DNA from: Methylovulum miyakonense HT12
Lineage (GTDB): Bacteria; Pseudomonadota; Gammaproteobacteria; Methylococcales; Methylomonadaceae
Direction: 5' to 3'
Length of the DNA stretch: 64,000 nucleotides
Assembly: GCF_000384075.1 (NCBI RefSeq)
Contig: NZ_KB913025.1
Coordinates: 1,751,551-1,815,550 of the forward strand
In this document: positions 55,821 to 64,000 of the stretch, piece by piece
Position numbering within the stretch: position 1 is the first letter of the stretch
Layout: every line of letters begins with the position of its first letter
Notes under the pieces: model-generated
The model's input: the letters and a program-made list of their open reading frames with translations, nothing else
Database searches by the model: none
What the model was told of the DNA's origin: nothing
Translations under genes and position numbers: made by a program

Positions 55821-56702
55821 TTACAAACATCCTGCCAAACTAAGCAGGCTTTCCGTTTGTTGGTGTATTTGTTTCACCACCTGCCTGTCCAATTTTGCCA
55901 ACCAACGTCCGGGAATTTGCCCGGCACCGTATTTCGCCCCCGCCAACATGCCCGCCAACGCGCCTGTGGTGTCGGCATCGCCGCCTTGGTTGACGGTGGC
56001 GACCAGGCAGGCTTCAAAACTGCCGGTGCTAAAAAAATAATGCAATACCGTCTGCACGGTATGGACAATATAAGCCGAGGCTTTGCCGGGATAGGTATGG
56101 TAGGCAAATTCGCCGTGTTGGCTAAGCAAACTGTCGGCTTCCTGCTGGCAGGCGGCCATATCTAAGCCGTTGATCAACTGTCCGGCCATCCGCCCCAGCG
56201 CCAAAGTCGCCGCATCGGACAAAGGGTTATGATGGGTGATATGGCTTTGTTGCAGGCTCCAGTCGGCAAATAGGTCCGGCCGGTTTAGCGTTGCCAGCAC
56301 CACGGGCAGGTTGCGCATGCACGCGCCGTTGCCCGCCTCGTCGGCACTTGAGAGGCCGTGAAGTTCGCCGCTTGCCCGATAGCGGTTGATGCCGCGCCTA
56401 CAGGTGTCGCCCACGTCCGGCGGATGGCTGTCCAGCCAGGCGACAAAATTATCGGCGACCGCACGGATATTCCAACCCTGATGGCCAATAATCGCGTCAC
56501 CTAAGGCGAGCGACATTTGCGTGTCATCGGTGACTTGGCCCGCTTCCAGGCCTAGCCAACCACCGCCGGTAATCTCGCTGTGCACACCGTGGCGTTTTTG
56601 GATTTGCTTAGGCGACATGAACTCCACTGTCGCGCCTAAGGCGTCGCCACAGGCAAGGCCCAAATACGCCCCCAAGGCACGCTCCCATCGCTGTCCTGTC
56701 AT
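55821..56702 (-). CDS. draG: ADP-ribosyl-dinitrogenase reductase glycohydrolase
   Basis: 293 residues. The ADP-ribosylglycohydrolase fold has its metal ligands in GQVTDDTQMSLALGDAI and NQGGDADTTGALAGMLAGA. DraG removes ADP-ribose from nitrogenase Fe protein, restoring activity. GAGGAG lies before the start, and the gene follows draT by 12 bases, which fixes it as DraG rather than another family member. Confidence 0.93.
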   Translation of the reverse strand: MTGQRWERALGAYLGLACGDALGATVEFMSPKQIQKRHGVHSEITGGGWLGLEAGQVTDDTQMSLALGDAIIGHQGWNIRAVADNFVAWLDSHPPDVGDTCRRGINRYRASGELHGLSSADEAGNGACMRNLPVVLATLNRPDLFADWSLQQSHITHHNPLSDAATLALGRMAGQLINGLDMAACQQEADSLLSQHGEFAYHTYPGKASAYIVHTVQTVLHYFFSTGSFEACLVATVNQGGDADTTGALAGMLAGAKYGAGQIPGRWLAKLDRQVVKQIHQQTESLLSLAGCL

Positions 56703-56714
56703 CTCGTTGTCTCC

Positions 56715-57521
56715 TCAGCGTTGCACTGTGACGCGATAATCGCCGCCGATCACCAAATATTCCGCTTCGCCATGCAAAGCGTGGTGCGGCAGCAAGCCAT
56801 TAAAAAAAACCAGTTTCACCATCGGCACTTCCGCTTCGAGGATATACGCGCCAAACTCGCTGGCTATGCTGGGGCGGTCGGTAAACGAGACGAGGCTATT
56901 AAAACGGACGATACCCTGCTGCTTGCCAGTATCCTGGGCTTGCCAACCCTCCAGCGTATTGACGCCGCGATAAAGGGTTTTGTGGGTGGCGGCGGGATAT
57001 TGGTAATGTTCGATGGCCCACTGGCAATATTCATAAAGCAAGTCCAGTTGCATGTAAATGCAATTGTTATGGTAGCGGCTGTTCATTTTTTCTTCGATAT
57101 AGCTGACCCAATCCTTGCCCGCAAAACTGGCGAGCCGGTGTTTATGGAAAGTCGGGTACAGCCCAAACCGGCTTTCAACCCAGCCTTTGAACACCGCACC
57201 TTGGGCGTTGTTGGAATCCAATCCCCAATCTTGGATCAACCTTAAGTAGCTGTTGCGGTAACGCCGCCTTCCCCAACGGTCTGTCCCTAGCCGTTGCTCG
57301 GTTTCAAAGCCAAACACGACGCACATATAATCTTGGAAAATCCGCCCGCAAGCCGCGTAATCCGGCTGCTTCGCCAATTGGTCAAACAAACCTGGGGCGG
57401 ATTCGCGGGTGCCGGCAATATGCAAGGGCTTGGGGGTTTCGTTAAAGGCGGGGCTGGCGATACAAGCGGTCGCCACACCAATCAAGTTGGTGCTATGGCC
57501 TAGTTGGGGGGAAAGGGGCAT
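56715..57521 (-). CDS. draT: NAD-dinitrogen-reductase ADP-D-ribosyltransferase
   Basis: 268 residues. Family marks are GHSTNLIGVATACIASPAFN near the start, GRRRYRNSYLRLIQDWGLDSNNAQGAVFKGWVESRFGL, and the THKTLYRGVN NAD-binding Arg strand. DraT ADP-ribosylates the Fe protein of nitrogenase when ammonium or darkness/low energy signals arrive, switching it off. The presence of draTG implies a nitrogenase elsewhere; no nif genes are in this window. I saw no good sigma-54 site upstream. Confidence 0.93.
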   Translation of the reverse strand: MPLSPQLGHSTNLIGVATACIASPAFNETPKPLHIAGTRESAPGLFDQLAKQPDYAACGRIFQDYMCVVFGFETEQRLGTDRWGRRRYRNSYLRLIQDWGLDSNNAQGAVFKGWVESRFGLYPTFHKHRLASFAGKDWVSYIEEKMNSRYHNNCIYMQLDLLYEYCQWAIEHYQYPAATHKTLYRGVNTLEGWQAQDTGKQQGIVRFNSLVSFTDRPSIASEFGAYILEAEVPMVKLVFFNGLLPHHALHGEAEYLVIGGDYRVTVQR

Positions 57522-57740
57522 CGTCGGTCAAAAGGTCCTGGCAATCAAATCGGGTAATTTTTGCACTGATCCTTGGATTTAGCCAGTTTGCCGGTGTGCC
57601 CCATGGGAGCCGGTGGGAATGGCCGGGGTTGCAAGCCAACAGGCATGTCTGCTAATTTCCTGGCGATCATAGTATAGTTTCTGTCTGAAAAGGGCTTACG
57701 GTAATATGTGCCTAACGAAATCCCAACCACAGGTGAAAAA

Positions 57741-58604
57741 ATGATAAAAAGTATGACGGCTTATGCCAGCCAGGAGGCGGAAATAGGCAATTTGACCATC
57801 AACTGCGAATTGCGCTCGGTGAACCATCGCTATTGCGACATCAATATCAAGCTGCCGGAACGCCTGCGCGCCATCGAAACCGATTTGCGCGGCCTGATCG
57901 CCGAAAAAATCAGCCGTGGCAAAATCGAATGCGCCATCAATTATAAAAAGGCCAGCGATGGGGCCGGTTTTAGCGTCAACCTACAGGCCGTAGGCTCTTT
58001 GCTGGCGGCGACCGAGCAGATAGAACAGCTGATGCCTGCCGCCTTGGCCTATTCCGCACTCGACATCCTGGCGTTCCCGGGCATCCAGCAGGAACCTGAT
58101 ATTGACCGTGAGGCCATGGATGCGGGCATCAAAAAACTGCTCAAGCAAACCTTGGCGATCTTCTTGGAAGTCCGCCAGCGCGAAGGCGCACAACTGAAAA
58201 CCTTGATCGAAGAACGTTGCATCAAGATGCAAGGCTTTGTCGTCTCCGCCAGTGGCCGCATGCCCGAAGTCCTGCGCCTGATCCGCAACCGCCTGAAAGA
58301 CCGCGTCGTCGAACTGGTCGCGCAACCGGATTTTGACCGTCTGGAACAAGAATTGGTGATTCTGACCCAAAAGCTCGACATCACCGAAGAGCTGGACCGG
58401 TTAGACACCCATATCAGCGAAGTCCTCCGCGTCCTCAAACAACCCGAACCCGTAGGCCGCCGTCTGGATTTCCTGATGCAGGAACTCAACCGCGAAGCCA
58501 ACACCTTAGGCTCCAAATCAGCGGATAAGGAAATGACGCAAATCGCCATTGAATTGAAAGTGCTGATTGAACAAATGCGTGAGCAAATCCAAAACATCGA
58601 GTGA
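57741..58604 (+). CDS. yicC: YicC-family endoribonuclease
   Basis: 287 residues from the ATG at 57741 (AGG about 8 bases upstream). It opens MIKSMTAYASQEAE with the LRSVNHRYCDINIKLPERLR stretch, and ends with the DUF1732 part RRLDFLMQELNREANTLGSKS. Members cleave RNA and affect the RyhB small RNA in E. coli. It is the usual neighbour of rph, here separated from it by draTG and repeats. Confidence 0.93.
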   Translation: MIKSMTAYASQEAEIGNLTINCELRSVNHRYCDINIKLPERLRAIETDLRGLIAEKISRGKIECAINYKKASDGAGFSVNLQAVGSLLAATEQIEQLMPAALAYSALDILAFPGIQQEPDIDREAMDAGIKKLLKQTLAIFLEVRQREGAQLKTLIEERCIKMQGFVVSASGRMPEVLRLIRNRLKDRVVELVAQPDFDRLEQELVILTQKLDITEELDRLDTHISEVLRVLKQPEPVGRRLDFLMQELNREANTLGSKSADKEMTQIAIELKVLIEQMREQIQNIE

Positions 58605-58701
58605 TGTGTCACGGTTTTATCCCGTGTCAAAACCCATTGCCGTTGCACACGATGGCGTCCATGGTGATAAATGTTAAAAGGTTTTGGCAAGTCATTTATG
58701 G

Positions 58702-61700
58702 TTATGGGGTGTTGCCCAGGTACGTCCGCAGCACAACATAAACCGTCGGCGTGGCGACTAGGGACAGCAGTACGGAAAGTGCCAGCGCGCCAATGACCGC
58801 GACAGCCAGGGGTTTCAACATATCGGAACCCGCGCCTATGCCATACGCCAGCGGTAACAAGCCCAAGCCTGCGGCTAAGGACGTCATCAGCACCGGACGC
58901 AAACGCCGCCGCCCGGAAGCCATCAGGGCTTGCGCCAGCGTGTCGCCTTGGTCGGTAAAGTGACGTACCGAATCCAGCATCAGGATGCCGTTTTTAGCCA
59001 CCACGCCGATACCGATGATCGCCCCCAGCAAAGACACGATATTCACCGAGGTTCCGGTCAGGTACCAAGCCAGCACCGTGCCGCACAAAGCCAAGACCGA
59101 ACCAAAAACAATGGCGATAGGTTCATAAAACGTCCCGAATTCAACCAGCAACACCGTAAACACCAAGAATACGGCGGCCAACATCACGATCAGCAAATTA
59201 TGGAAGGATTCCTGTTGTTGCTTGTACAGCCCGCCAAATTCCAGAGCCCCGGGCGGCAGGGTCGGGTCATTGCCGAGTTTGGCTTTGATTTCGGCAATGG
59301 CGCTGCCCAAATCGCGGTTTTCCAACCGTGCGGAAACGGCGACCAGTTGCCGTAAATCTTCACGGTGCAGTTGCAATTGCCCGGGTTCGGTGACGACATC
59401 GGCGACTTGCGACAATTTCACCGTCCTGCCATCCACCGAACGCAACGGCAATTCGCGCAAGTCGGCGATTTGCTTGCTGGCATCAGTGTCCATCCTGACG
59501 CGGATATTGACGACGCGGTCACCTTCCAGCACATAAGACGCTTTTTGCCCCAGCATGGCGGTGCTGACCGCCAAGGCCACATCGTTGGTGCTTAGGCCGA
59601 AACGCAGCGCATCCAACGAACGCACCCGCAGGCTTAGCGACGGGCCGGTGGTTTCCAGGCCATCAAAGGTATCGACAACGCCCGTGATCTTGGCCAGCTC
59701 GGCTTCTATTTGCGGGGCTTTTTGCTTGAGCCACGCTATGTCGGTGGAAAACAGCTTGATTTCAATCGGGCGCGGCGACCAGGTCAAATCACCGATCAAA
59801 TCGTTGAGAATACCGGCAAATTCCCATTCTGTCCCCGGCACTTGTTCAAGCAATTGTTGGCGCAGGCCAGCGATGACCTCCTCGGTCGTGCGGCTGCGGT
59901 CGGCTTTGAGTTTGACCAAAAAATCACCGCCGTGCGCTTGGGAAATGGCCAGTCCCAGTTGCGCTCCGGTGCGCCGTGAATAGCTGTCCAATTCCGGCAG
60001 CTCATGCAGCAATTTTTCGGCTTGTTTGAGCTGGCGGTCAGTTTCGCTTAAATTCGTCCCCCACGGCGTGTGGTAATCCAGCACGAATGCGCCTTCGTCC
60101 ATAAACGGCAAAAATTCGCTGGCCAAGCGTCCGTACAGCCAAATGCCCAAGGCCAAAATCACGCAACAGCCTAACAAGACTTTCCAAGCTTGTTGCAACG
60201 CGATAAGCAACGCTTGCCCATAAAAATCCATCAGGCGATCCAGCCAGTTTGCTTGCTTAGGTTCATCCTGGTTATGCAGGTTCACCGGTAGCCAGGAAGC
60301 GGCTAAGGCGGGGATTAACGTGACCGCCAACATCAAAGAAGTCAGCAGCGACACCACCATGGTCAGCGACAAAGCGCGGAAGAAATTGCCCGCCACGCCA
60401 TCAAGGAACGCCAGCGGGATGAACACCACCACAGGCGTTAACGTTGATGCTAACAACGGCCTGAAGATTTCCGCCAGGGCTTGTTGCACCGCAACCAGGC
60501 GCGGCGTCCCCTGGGTTATTTTGGTATGGATGGCTTCGACCACCACGATAGCGTCGTCAATTATCAAGCCAATGGCGGCGGCAATCCCGCCCAGCGTCAT
60601 CAGGTTAAAACTCAGTCCCAGCACCCGCACCGCCAGCAGGGTCATCAATACTGTAGCCGGGATCACCGTGGCGGCAATCAAGGTCGCGCCCCAGTTTTTC
60701 AAGAACAGATACAGGATGATGACCGACAATATCAGCCCCAAAACAATCGCTTCCCAAACGCTTTGTATCGAATCGCCGACCAACAGGGATTGGTCGTAAA
60801 AAACTTCCACCTGCATACCGGGCGGTAGGGTTTTGCTTAACGCCGCCAATTCGTCTTTCAGTTGCTTGGCGATGTCCAAGGTGCTGCCGTTGGGTTGGCT
60901 GTAAACATTCAGCAACACGGCTTTTTCGCCTCTGGCGGTGACGATGTTAAAAACCGGTTCGGGTGCGCGTTCGACCCGGGCGAAATCTTTGATCCGCAGC
61001 GGATGGCCGAGGGCGGCGGGCGCCGTCATCGTATTAGGCGCGGCGGCAACGGCGGTGACGGCCATGTTTTCAATATCGGCTATGGTCTGCAAGCGCCCGT
61101 CCACCACCGTCAAATACAGTTGGTAATTTTCTTCCAACATGCCGGCCGGGGTGACTTGGTTGTTGCGGTTCAACGCATCGGTGATTTGCGCCAAGCTCAG
61201 GTTGGCTGCCTGCAAACGCAAGGGATCGACGATGACATGGTATTCCGGCGCCCGTCCGCCGACGATGCCGACCCGCGCCACGTTAGGGATGCGCAGCAAG
61301 TGCGGTTGCAAGTTATAACGCGCGGTTTCCCAGAGTTGGGTTTGTGAATATTTATTGCCCGTCAAACTTAAGCCCAGCACCGGGAACGCGGCGAAGGTCA
61401 GCCGCCAAACCGCCGTGCCCGCCGTGGCGGGCAAGGCTTTCTGCACCACCGCCAAGCGCCCTTGCACAAACAATTCCGCTTGCACCATGTCGGTTTGCCA
61501 ATCAAAAAACACATTGACTTCCGCCGTGCCGCGTCCGGTTTTTGAGCGCACGGTGGTCACGCCCGGGATGTCTTTGACTGCTTCTTCAACCGGACGGGTG
61601 ATGGTCGCCATCATTTCGTTGGCGGGCATCACGCCGTTGTCGATGAGGATGACCACACGCGGAAAATCGGTTTGCGGAAATATCGACGACGGCATACCCA

Positions 61701-61785
61701 GCGCGGCGTAAGCGCCAGCCAGGCACAGCGCGATGCAAAGGAAAAAAATCGCCTTGTTGTGGCGTACCGCAAAGGATAGTGTCAT
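58702..61785 (-). CDS. RND efflux transporter, inner membrane subunit
   Basis: 1027 residues, full length for the family, with 12 membrane helices and two large periplasmic loops. The N-terminal PSSIFPQTDFPRVVI and the helix-4 proton-relay pair in GLIIDDAIVVVEAIHTK match HAE1-type drug pumps more than metal pumps, but the substrate is unassigned. It overlaps the adaptor gene by 4 bases (ATGA) and is last in a three-gene operon that runs from the right edge. Confidence 0.92.
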   Translation of the reverse strand: MTLSFAVRHNKAIFFLCIALCLAGAYAALGMPSSIFPQTDFPRVVILIDNGVMPANEMMATITRPVEEAVKDIPGVTTVRSKTGRGTAEVNVFFDWQTDMVQAELFVQGRLAVVQKALPATAGTAVWRLTFAAFPVLGLSLTGNKYSQTQLWETARYNLQPHLLRIPNVARVGIVGGRAPEYHVIVDPLRLQAANLSLAQITDALNRNNQVTPAGMLEENYQLYLTVVDGRLQTIADIENMAVTAVAAAPNTMTAPAALGHPLRIKDFARVERAPEPVFNIVTARGEKAVLLNVYSQPNGSTLDIAKQLKDELAALSKTLPPGMQVEVFYDQSLLVGDSIQSVWEAIVLGLILSVIILYLFLKNWGATLIAATVIPATVLMTLLAVRVLGLSFNLMTLGGIAAAIGLIIDDAIVVVEAIHTKITQGTPRLVAVQQALAEIFRPLLASTLTPVVVFIPLAFLDGVAGNFFRALSLTMVVSLLTSLMLAVTLIPALAASWLPVNLHNQDEPKQANWLDRLMDFYGQALLIALQQAWKVLLGCCVILALGIWLYGRLASEFLPFMDEGAFVLDYHTPWGTNLSETDRQLKQAEKLLHELPELDSYSRRTGAQLGLAISQAHGGDFLVKLKADRSRTTEEVIAGLRQQLLEQVPGTEWEFAGILNDLIGDLTWSPRPIEIKLFSTDIAWLKQKAPQIEAELAKITGVVDTFDGLETTGPSLSLRVRSLDALRFGLSTNDVALAVSTAMLGQKASYVLEGDRVVNIRVRMDTDASKQIADLRELPLRSVDGRTVKLSQVADVVTEPGQLQLHREDLRQLVAVSARLENRDLGSAIAEIKAKLGNDPTLPPGALEFGGLYKQQQESFHNLLIVMLAAVFLVFTVLLVEFGTFYEPIAIVFGSVLALCGTVLAWYLTGTSVNIVSLLGAIIGIGVVAKNGILMLDSVRHFTDQGDTLAQALMASGRRRLRPVLMTSLAAGLGLLPLAYGIGAGSDMLKPLAVAVIGALALSVLLSLVATPTVYVVLRTYLGNTP

Positions 61786-62837
61786 TTTAGCACCCGGATG
61801 CGCGTTTCCGGCGGCAAGCCATAAGCCCCTTGCGTCACTACCGTCATACCTGCCTGCAAGCCGTCGCCGGAGACTTCAACAAGGTCGCCGTCGCGTAAAC
61901 CAACGGCGACCGGGCGCTGCTTGGCGCGGTCGCCTTCGACAATGGCTATGTTTGCGGCGTTATCGGCCATGACTACGCTTTCAACGGGAACCGCCAAGCG
62001 GTTTTGCCGGGCTTCAACGGAAATGCCGGTATGGACGAATTGCCCGGGCCGTAAACAATGGTCTGGGCAACCGTCAGCGTCCGGCGTGGCGCGTGCCAAT
62101 ACCGTGTCGGTCAACGGGTCAATTTGCGGGCTGATGAAGCTAAGCCTTCCTGTTTGTGGGCTGCCCGTATTGCCCGTATTGATGGCCACCGCTTGCCCCA
62201 AACGCAAATCGGCCGCTTCAAAACTAGGCACATGCAGGACAACAACCAAACGATGCAAGTCAACCAAATCCGCCAACACGCTGCTTGGGCTGATGGTTTC
62301 GCCGACCCTAAAATGCACGGCGGTTACCGTGCCGGACAAGGGTGCGGTGATATTTAACAAAGCGCGTTGGGTTTTGGCGGTTTGTAAATCGGCATGCGCC
62401 GTTTCCAGCAACTGTTGCGCGTCATCATATAATTTACGGGAGATGGTTTCGCCTGGACTTAATTGCTGTTTCCGGGCAAAGTTCTTTTGCGCGAAATCTA
62501 ACGCGACTTTGGCTTTGGCGATTTGGTCATCGGCGGTGCGGCTATCTAAGGTAAACAAGGGCACATCTTTTTTTACCTGTTGGCCTTCTTCGCAAAACAC
62601 TTGATTGATGATGCCGGCGACGGGCGCGGCAATTTTCGTGCTGGCAGCCGGTCTGCCGTGGCTGGCCGGTTCAGGTTCCACCACGCCGTAAGCGAGGACA
62701 TAGCGCTGTAAGGTCGTTTGGGTGATTTTGCCGGTTTGCACGGCGACTTCAGTGGTTATTTCAGGTTCTTCTGCTTGGGCAAGGTTTACGCACAGCAGAC
62801 ACACGCAGACGGTGGCGATTTTTAGGTTCATGGTCAT
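61782..62837 (-). CDS. RND efflux periplasmic adaptor (membrane fusion protein)
   Basis: 351 residues with a signal peptide (LCVNLAQA). A lipoyl/barrel-sandwich half precedes and follows a coiled-coil hairpin (AKVALDFAQKNFARKQQL; LLETAHADLQTAKTQR), then ITAPLSGTVTAVHFRVGETISP and the beta-barrel. It joins the pump to the outer membrane channel. The start overlaps the preceding stop by 4 bases; a second ATG two codons on is possible. Confidence 0.92.
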   Translation of the reverse strand: MTMNLKIATVCVCLLCVNLAQAEEPEITTEVAVQTGKITQTTLQRYVLAYGVVEPEPASHGRPAASTKIAAPVAGIINQVFCEEGQQVKKDVPLFTLDSRTADDQIAKAKVALDFAQKNFARKQQLSPGETISRKLYDDAQQLLETAHADLQTAKTQRALLNITAPLSGTVTAVHFRVGETISPSSVLADLVDLHRLVVVLHVPSFEAADLRLGQAVAINTGNTGSPQTGRLSFISPQIDPLTDTVLARATPDADGCPDHCLRPGQFVHTGISVEARQNRLAVPVESVVMADNAANIAIVEGDRAKQRPVAVGLRDGDLVEVSGDGLQAGMTVVTQGAYGLPPETRIRVLK

Positions 62838-64000
62838 TTTTTCCTGGGTGCGGGTGCGGACATCGCCGCCGCTAGTGCGGGCGTGATAGGTTGGCGCAAG
62901 GCCGTTTCCAGCATCGCCTGTGCTTGCTGGCTTTCCACCAGCACGTCCAAGCGCGCCCGTTCGGCGACGGCTTGTCCCAATTCCGCGACGGCGACGGCAT
63001 GGGCATCCACTTCACCGGCCTGCAACAATTCACGCGCCGAACGTACATTGGCTAACCGGTTCTTTACGGCTTGTTCGGCGGCATCCCAGCGCGGGCGTAT
63101 TGCCAAGGCACCGGCTTGGGCACGGTCAATCTCGCCGATGATGCGCAATTGCAAGGCTTCAAAACGTTGCGCCGCCTCTTGGCGTTTGGCGGCCATTTCC
63201 GCAATCGGCCCTTCGTTGTGGTTGAATACCGGCAGCTGGATAGCGCCTGCACCTAAAGACCAGCGGTGTTCGCCAGTATTAAAGATGTAGCCGGGATTGG
63301 CTTGGAAATTTGGATACTGGTTGGCGATCTCCAATTGTAAGGCCGATTGCGCGGCGGCATAGTCGGCTAAGCTAGCCAACACATCAGGGCGTTCGCGTAG
63401 CGCGGTGGCCTGCAATTGGCTAAAGGCAAACTTAGCCACGTCAGGCGCTTGCTTGAATTCGCTAAAATCCAGCTCAATGCCCGCCAAAGCCGCCACCGGG
63501 ATCCCGATGGCCGCAGCCAACAGGGTCTTGGTGTCGGCGAGTTTTTTTTCTGCGGCGGTGAGCGCGAGTCGGGCTTGCTGCATACCCAGTTGGGCGGCGA
63601 ACAAATCGGTATCAGAAATTTCCCCGGCGGCTTGCTGTTGTTGCAATACTTGGTCTACCGCCTGTTCAAGCTGGAGTTGTTGGCGCAACAAACGCACCGT
63701 TTCTTGCGCCGCATACACATCCAGCATCGCCAAGCGCAACCGTCCGCGCACTAGCCAAGCGGCATCGGCGACCCGTAAATTGGTTGCGTCAGCCAGATGC
63801 TGGCTTTTGTCGATACGGTAACCGCGTTTGCCTGCGGTTTCTATCGGGATGCTCAGCAGGCTGGCAAACAGCCACGGCGAAGCGGAAGCCAGGTTACTGA
63901 CCCAGGTCGGGGTCAGGCTAATGCTGGGGTTAGGGCGTTGTGCGGCGGTGATGGTGGCGGCCGCCGCCGACTCCGCTTGGCTGCGGGCGAGGGCCAAATC
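62834..64000 (-). CDS. TolC-family outer membrane efflux protein, N-terminus beyond window
   Basis: At least 388 codons are open to the right edge, so the N-terminal signal and first helices are missing. The long helical heptads with alternating Ala/Gln/Leu (RLAMLDVYAAQETVRLLRQQ; DTDLFAAQLGMQQARLALTAAEKKL; ALQLEIANQYPNF) fit the TolC/OEP repeat fold. It would form the outer channel of the pump encoded by the next two genes. Confidence 0.88.
   Translation of the reverse strand, partial: DLALARSQAESAAAATITAAQRPNPSISLTPTWVSNLASASPWLFASLLSIPIETAGKRGYRIDKSQHLADATNLRVADAAWLVRGRLRLAMLDVYAAQETVRLLRQQLQLEQAVDQVLQQQQAAGEISDTDLFAAQLGMQQARLALTAAEKKLADTKTLLAAAIGIPVAALAGIELDFSEFKQAPDVAKFAFSQLQATALRERPDVLASLADYAAAQSALQLEIANQYPNFQANPGYIFNTGEHRWSLGAGAIQLPVFNHNEGPIAEMAAKRQEAAQRFEALQLRIIGEIDRAQAGALAIRPRWDAAEQAVKNRLANVRSARELLQAGEVDAHAVAVAELGQAVAERARLDVLVESQQAQAMLETALRQPITPALAAAMSAPAPRKK

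Noticed and set aside
57522-57740. Sigma-54 promoter for draTG
   Set aside because: I looked for GG-N10-GC in the gap on the minus strand; GG/GC pairs occur but none with both consensus halves, so no site is claimed.

Overview
The window looks like a chromosomal segment of a gammaproteobacterium, most plausibly a methanotroph of the order Methylococcales. The grounds are the PQQ cofactor genes (pqqA, B, C), the DraT/DraG nitrogenase-control pair, gammaproteobacterial gene pairs (pyrC-rnt, bfd-bfr, dapF-DUF484-xerC, rph-rdgB next to yicC, murJ-ribF-ileS-lspA) and many short dispersed palindromic repeats. The family assignment is an inference from gene content, not a database result. No tRNA, rRNA, CRISPR array, complete insertion sequence or prophage was seen.

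Layout. 1-3362: a large two-domain glycosyltransferase running off the left edge. 3640-17651: housekeeping genes: aspartate aminotransferase, glyoxalase I, 3-methyladenine glycosylase, TrhO, a bfd-bfr iron pair behind a Fur-box-like site, proB-obgE, rpmA-rplU, rnt-pyrC, a small ORF with fmdB and aspS, a lipoprotein, plsC-gmhB. 17762-22455: glyQ and glyS, split by an AT-rich two-gene insert (an OLD-like AAA ATPase plus a small protein with a possible TOPRIM-like core). 22590-30891: an NlpE-like protein, hicBA, and the lspA-ileS-ribF-murJ row, interrupted between ileS and ribF by a cluster of toxin-antitoxin-type genes. 30920-34121: rpsT on the plus strand and the convergent pqqA-terminator-pqqB-DUF302-pqqC cluster. 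34357-41960: a CHASE2 cyclase, a FecR-TPR-beta-barrel fusion, an 83-residue unknown protein and two small membrane-protein genes. 42147-47002: xerC, a dapF-DUF484 fusion gene, an EamA transporter and a phosphotransferase.

47297-53745 is the accessory island of most interest. It holds an unknown 188-residue protein, a cytoplasmic Sel1-repeat histidine kinase and an atypical receiver protein whose C-terminal half carries an R-x4-H motif of the HEPN RNase type, followed by a Uma2 nuclease, a PIN-domain remnant and a large NUDIX protein. The kinase and receiver-HEPN pair resembles in logic the two-component defence systems of the Detocs kind, with a different effector. 53793-64000 returns to core genes (rdgB-rph, yicC), with draT-draG between rph and yicC, and ends in a three-gene RND efflux operon cut by the right edge.

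The genome appears to tolerate insertion into tight essential operons: ATPase/effector genes between glyQ and glyS, toxin-antitoxin genes between ribF and ileS, and palindromic repeats that overlap stop codons. Most accessory genes overlap their partners by 4 to 23 bases.
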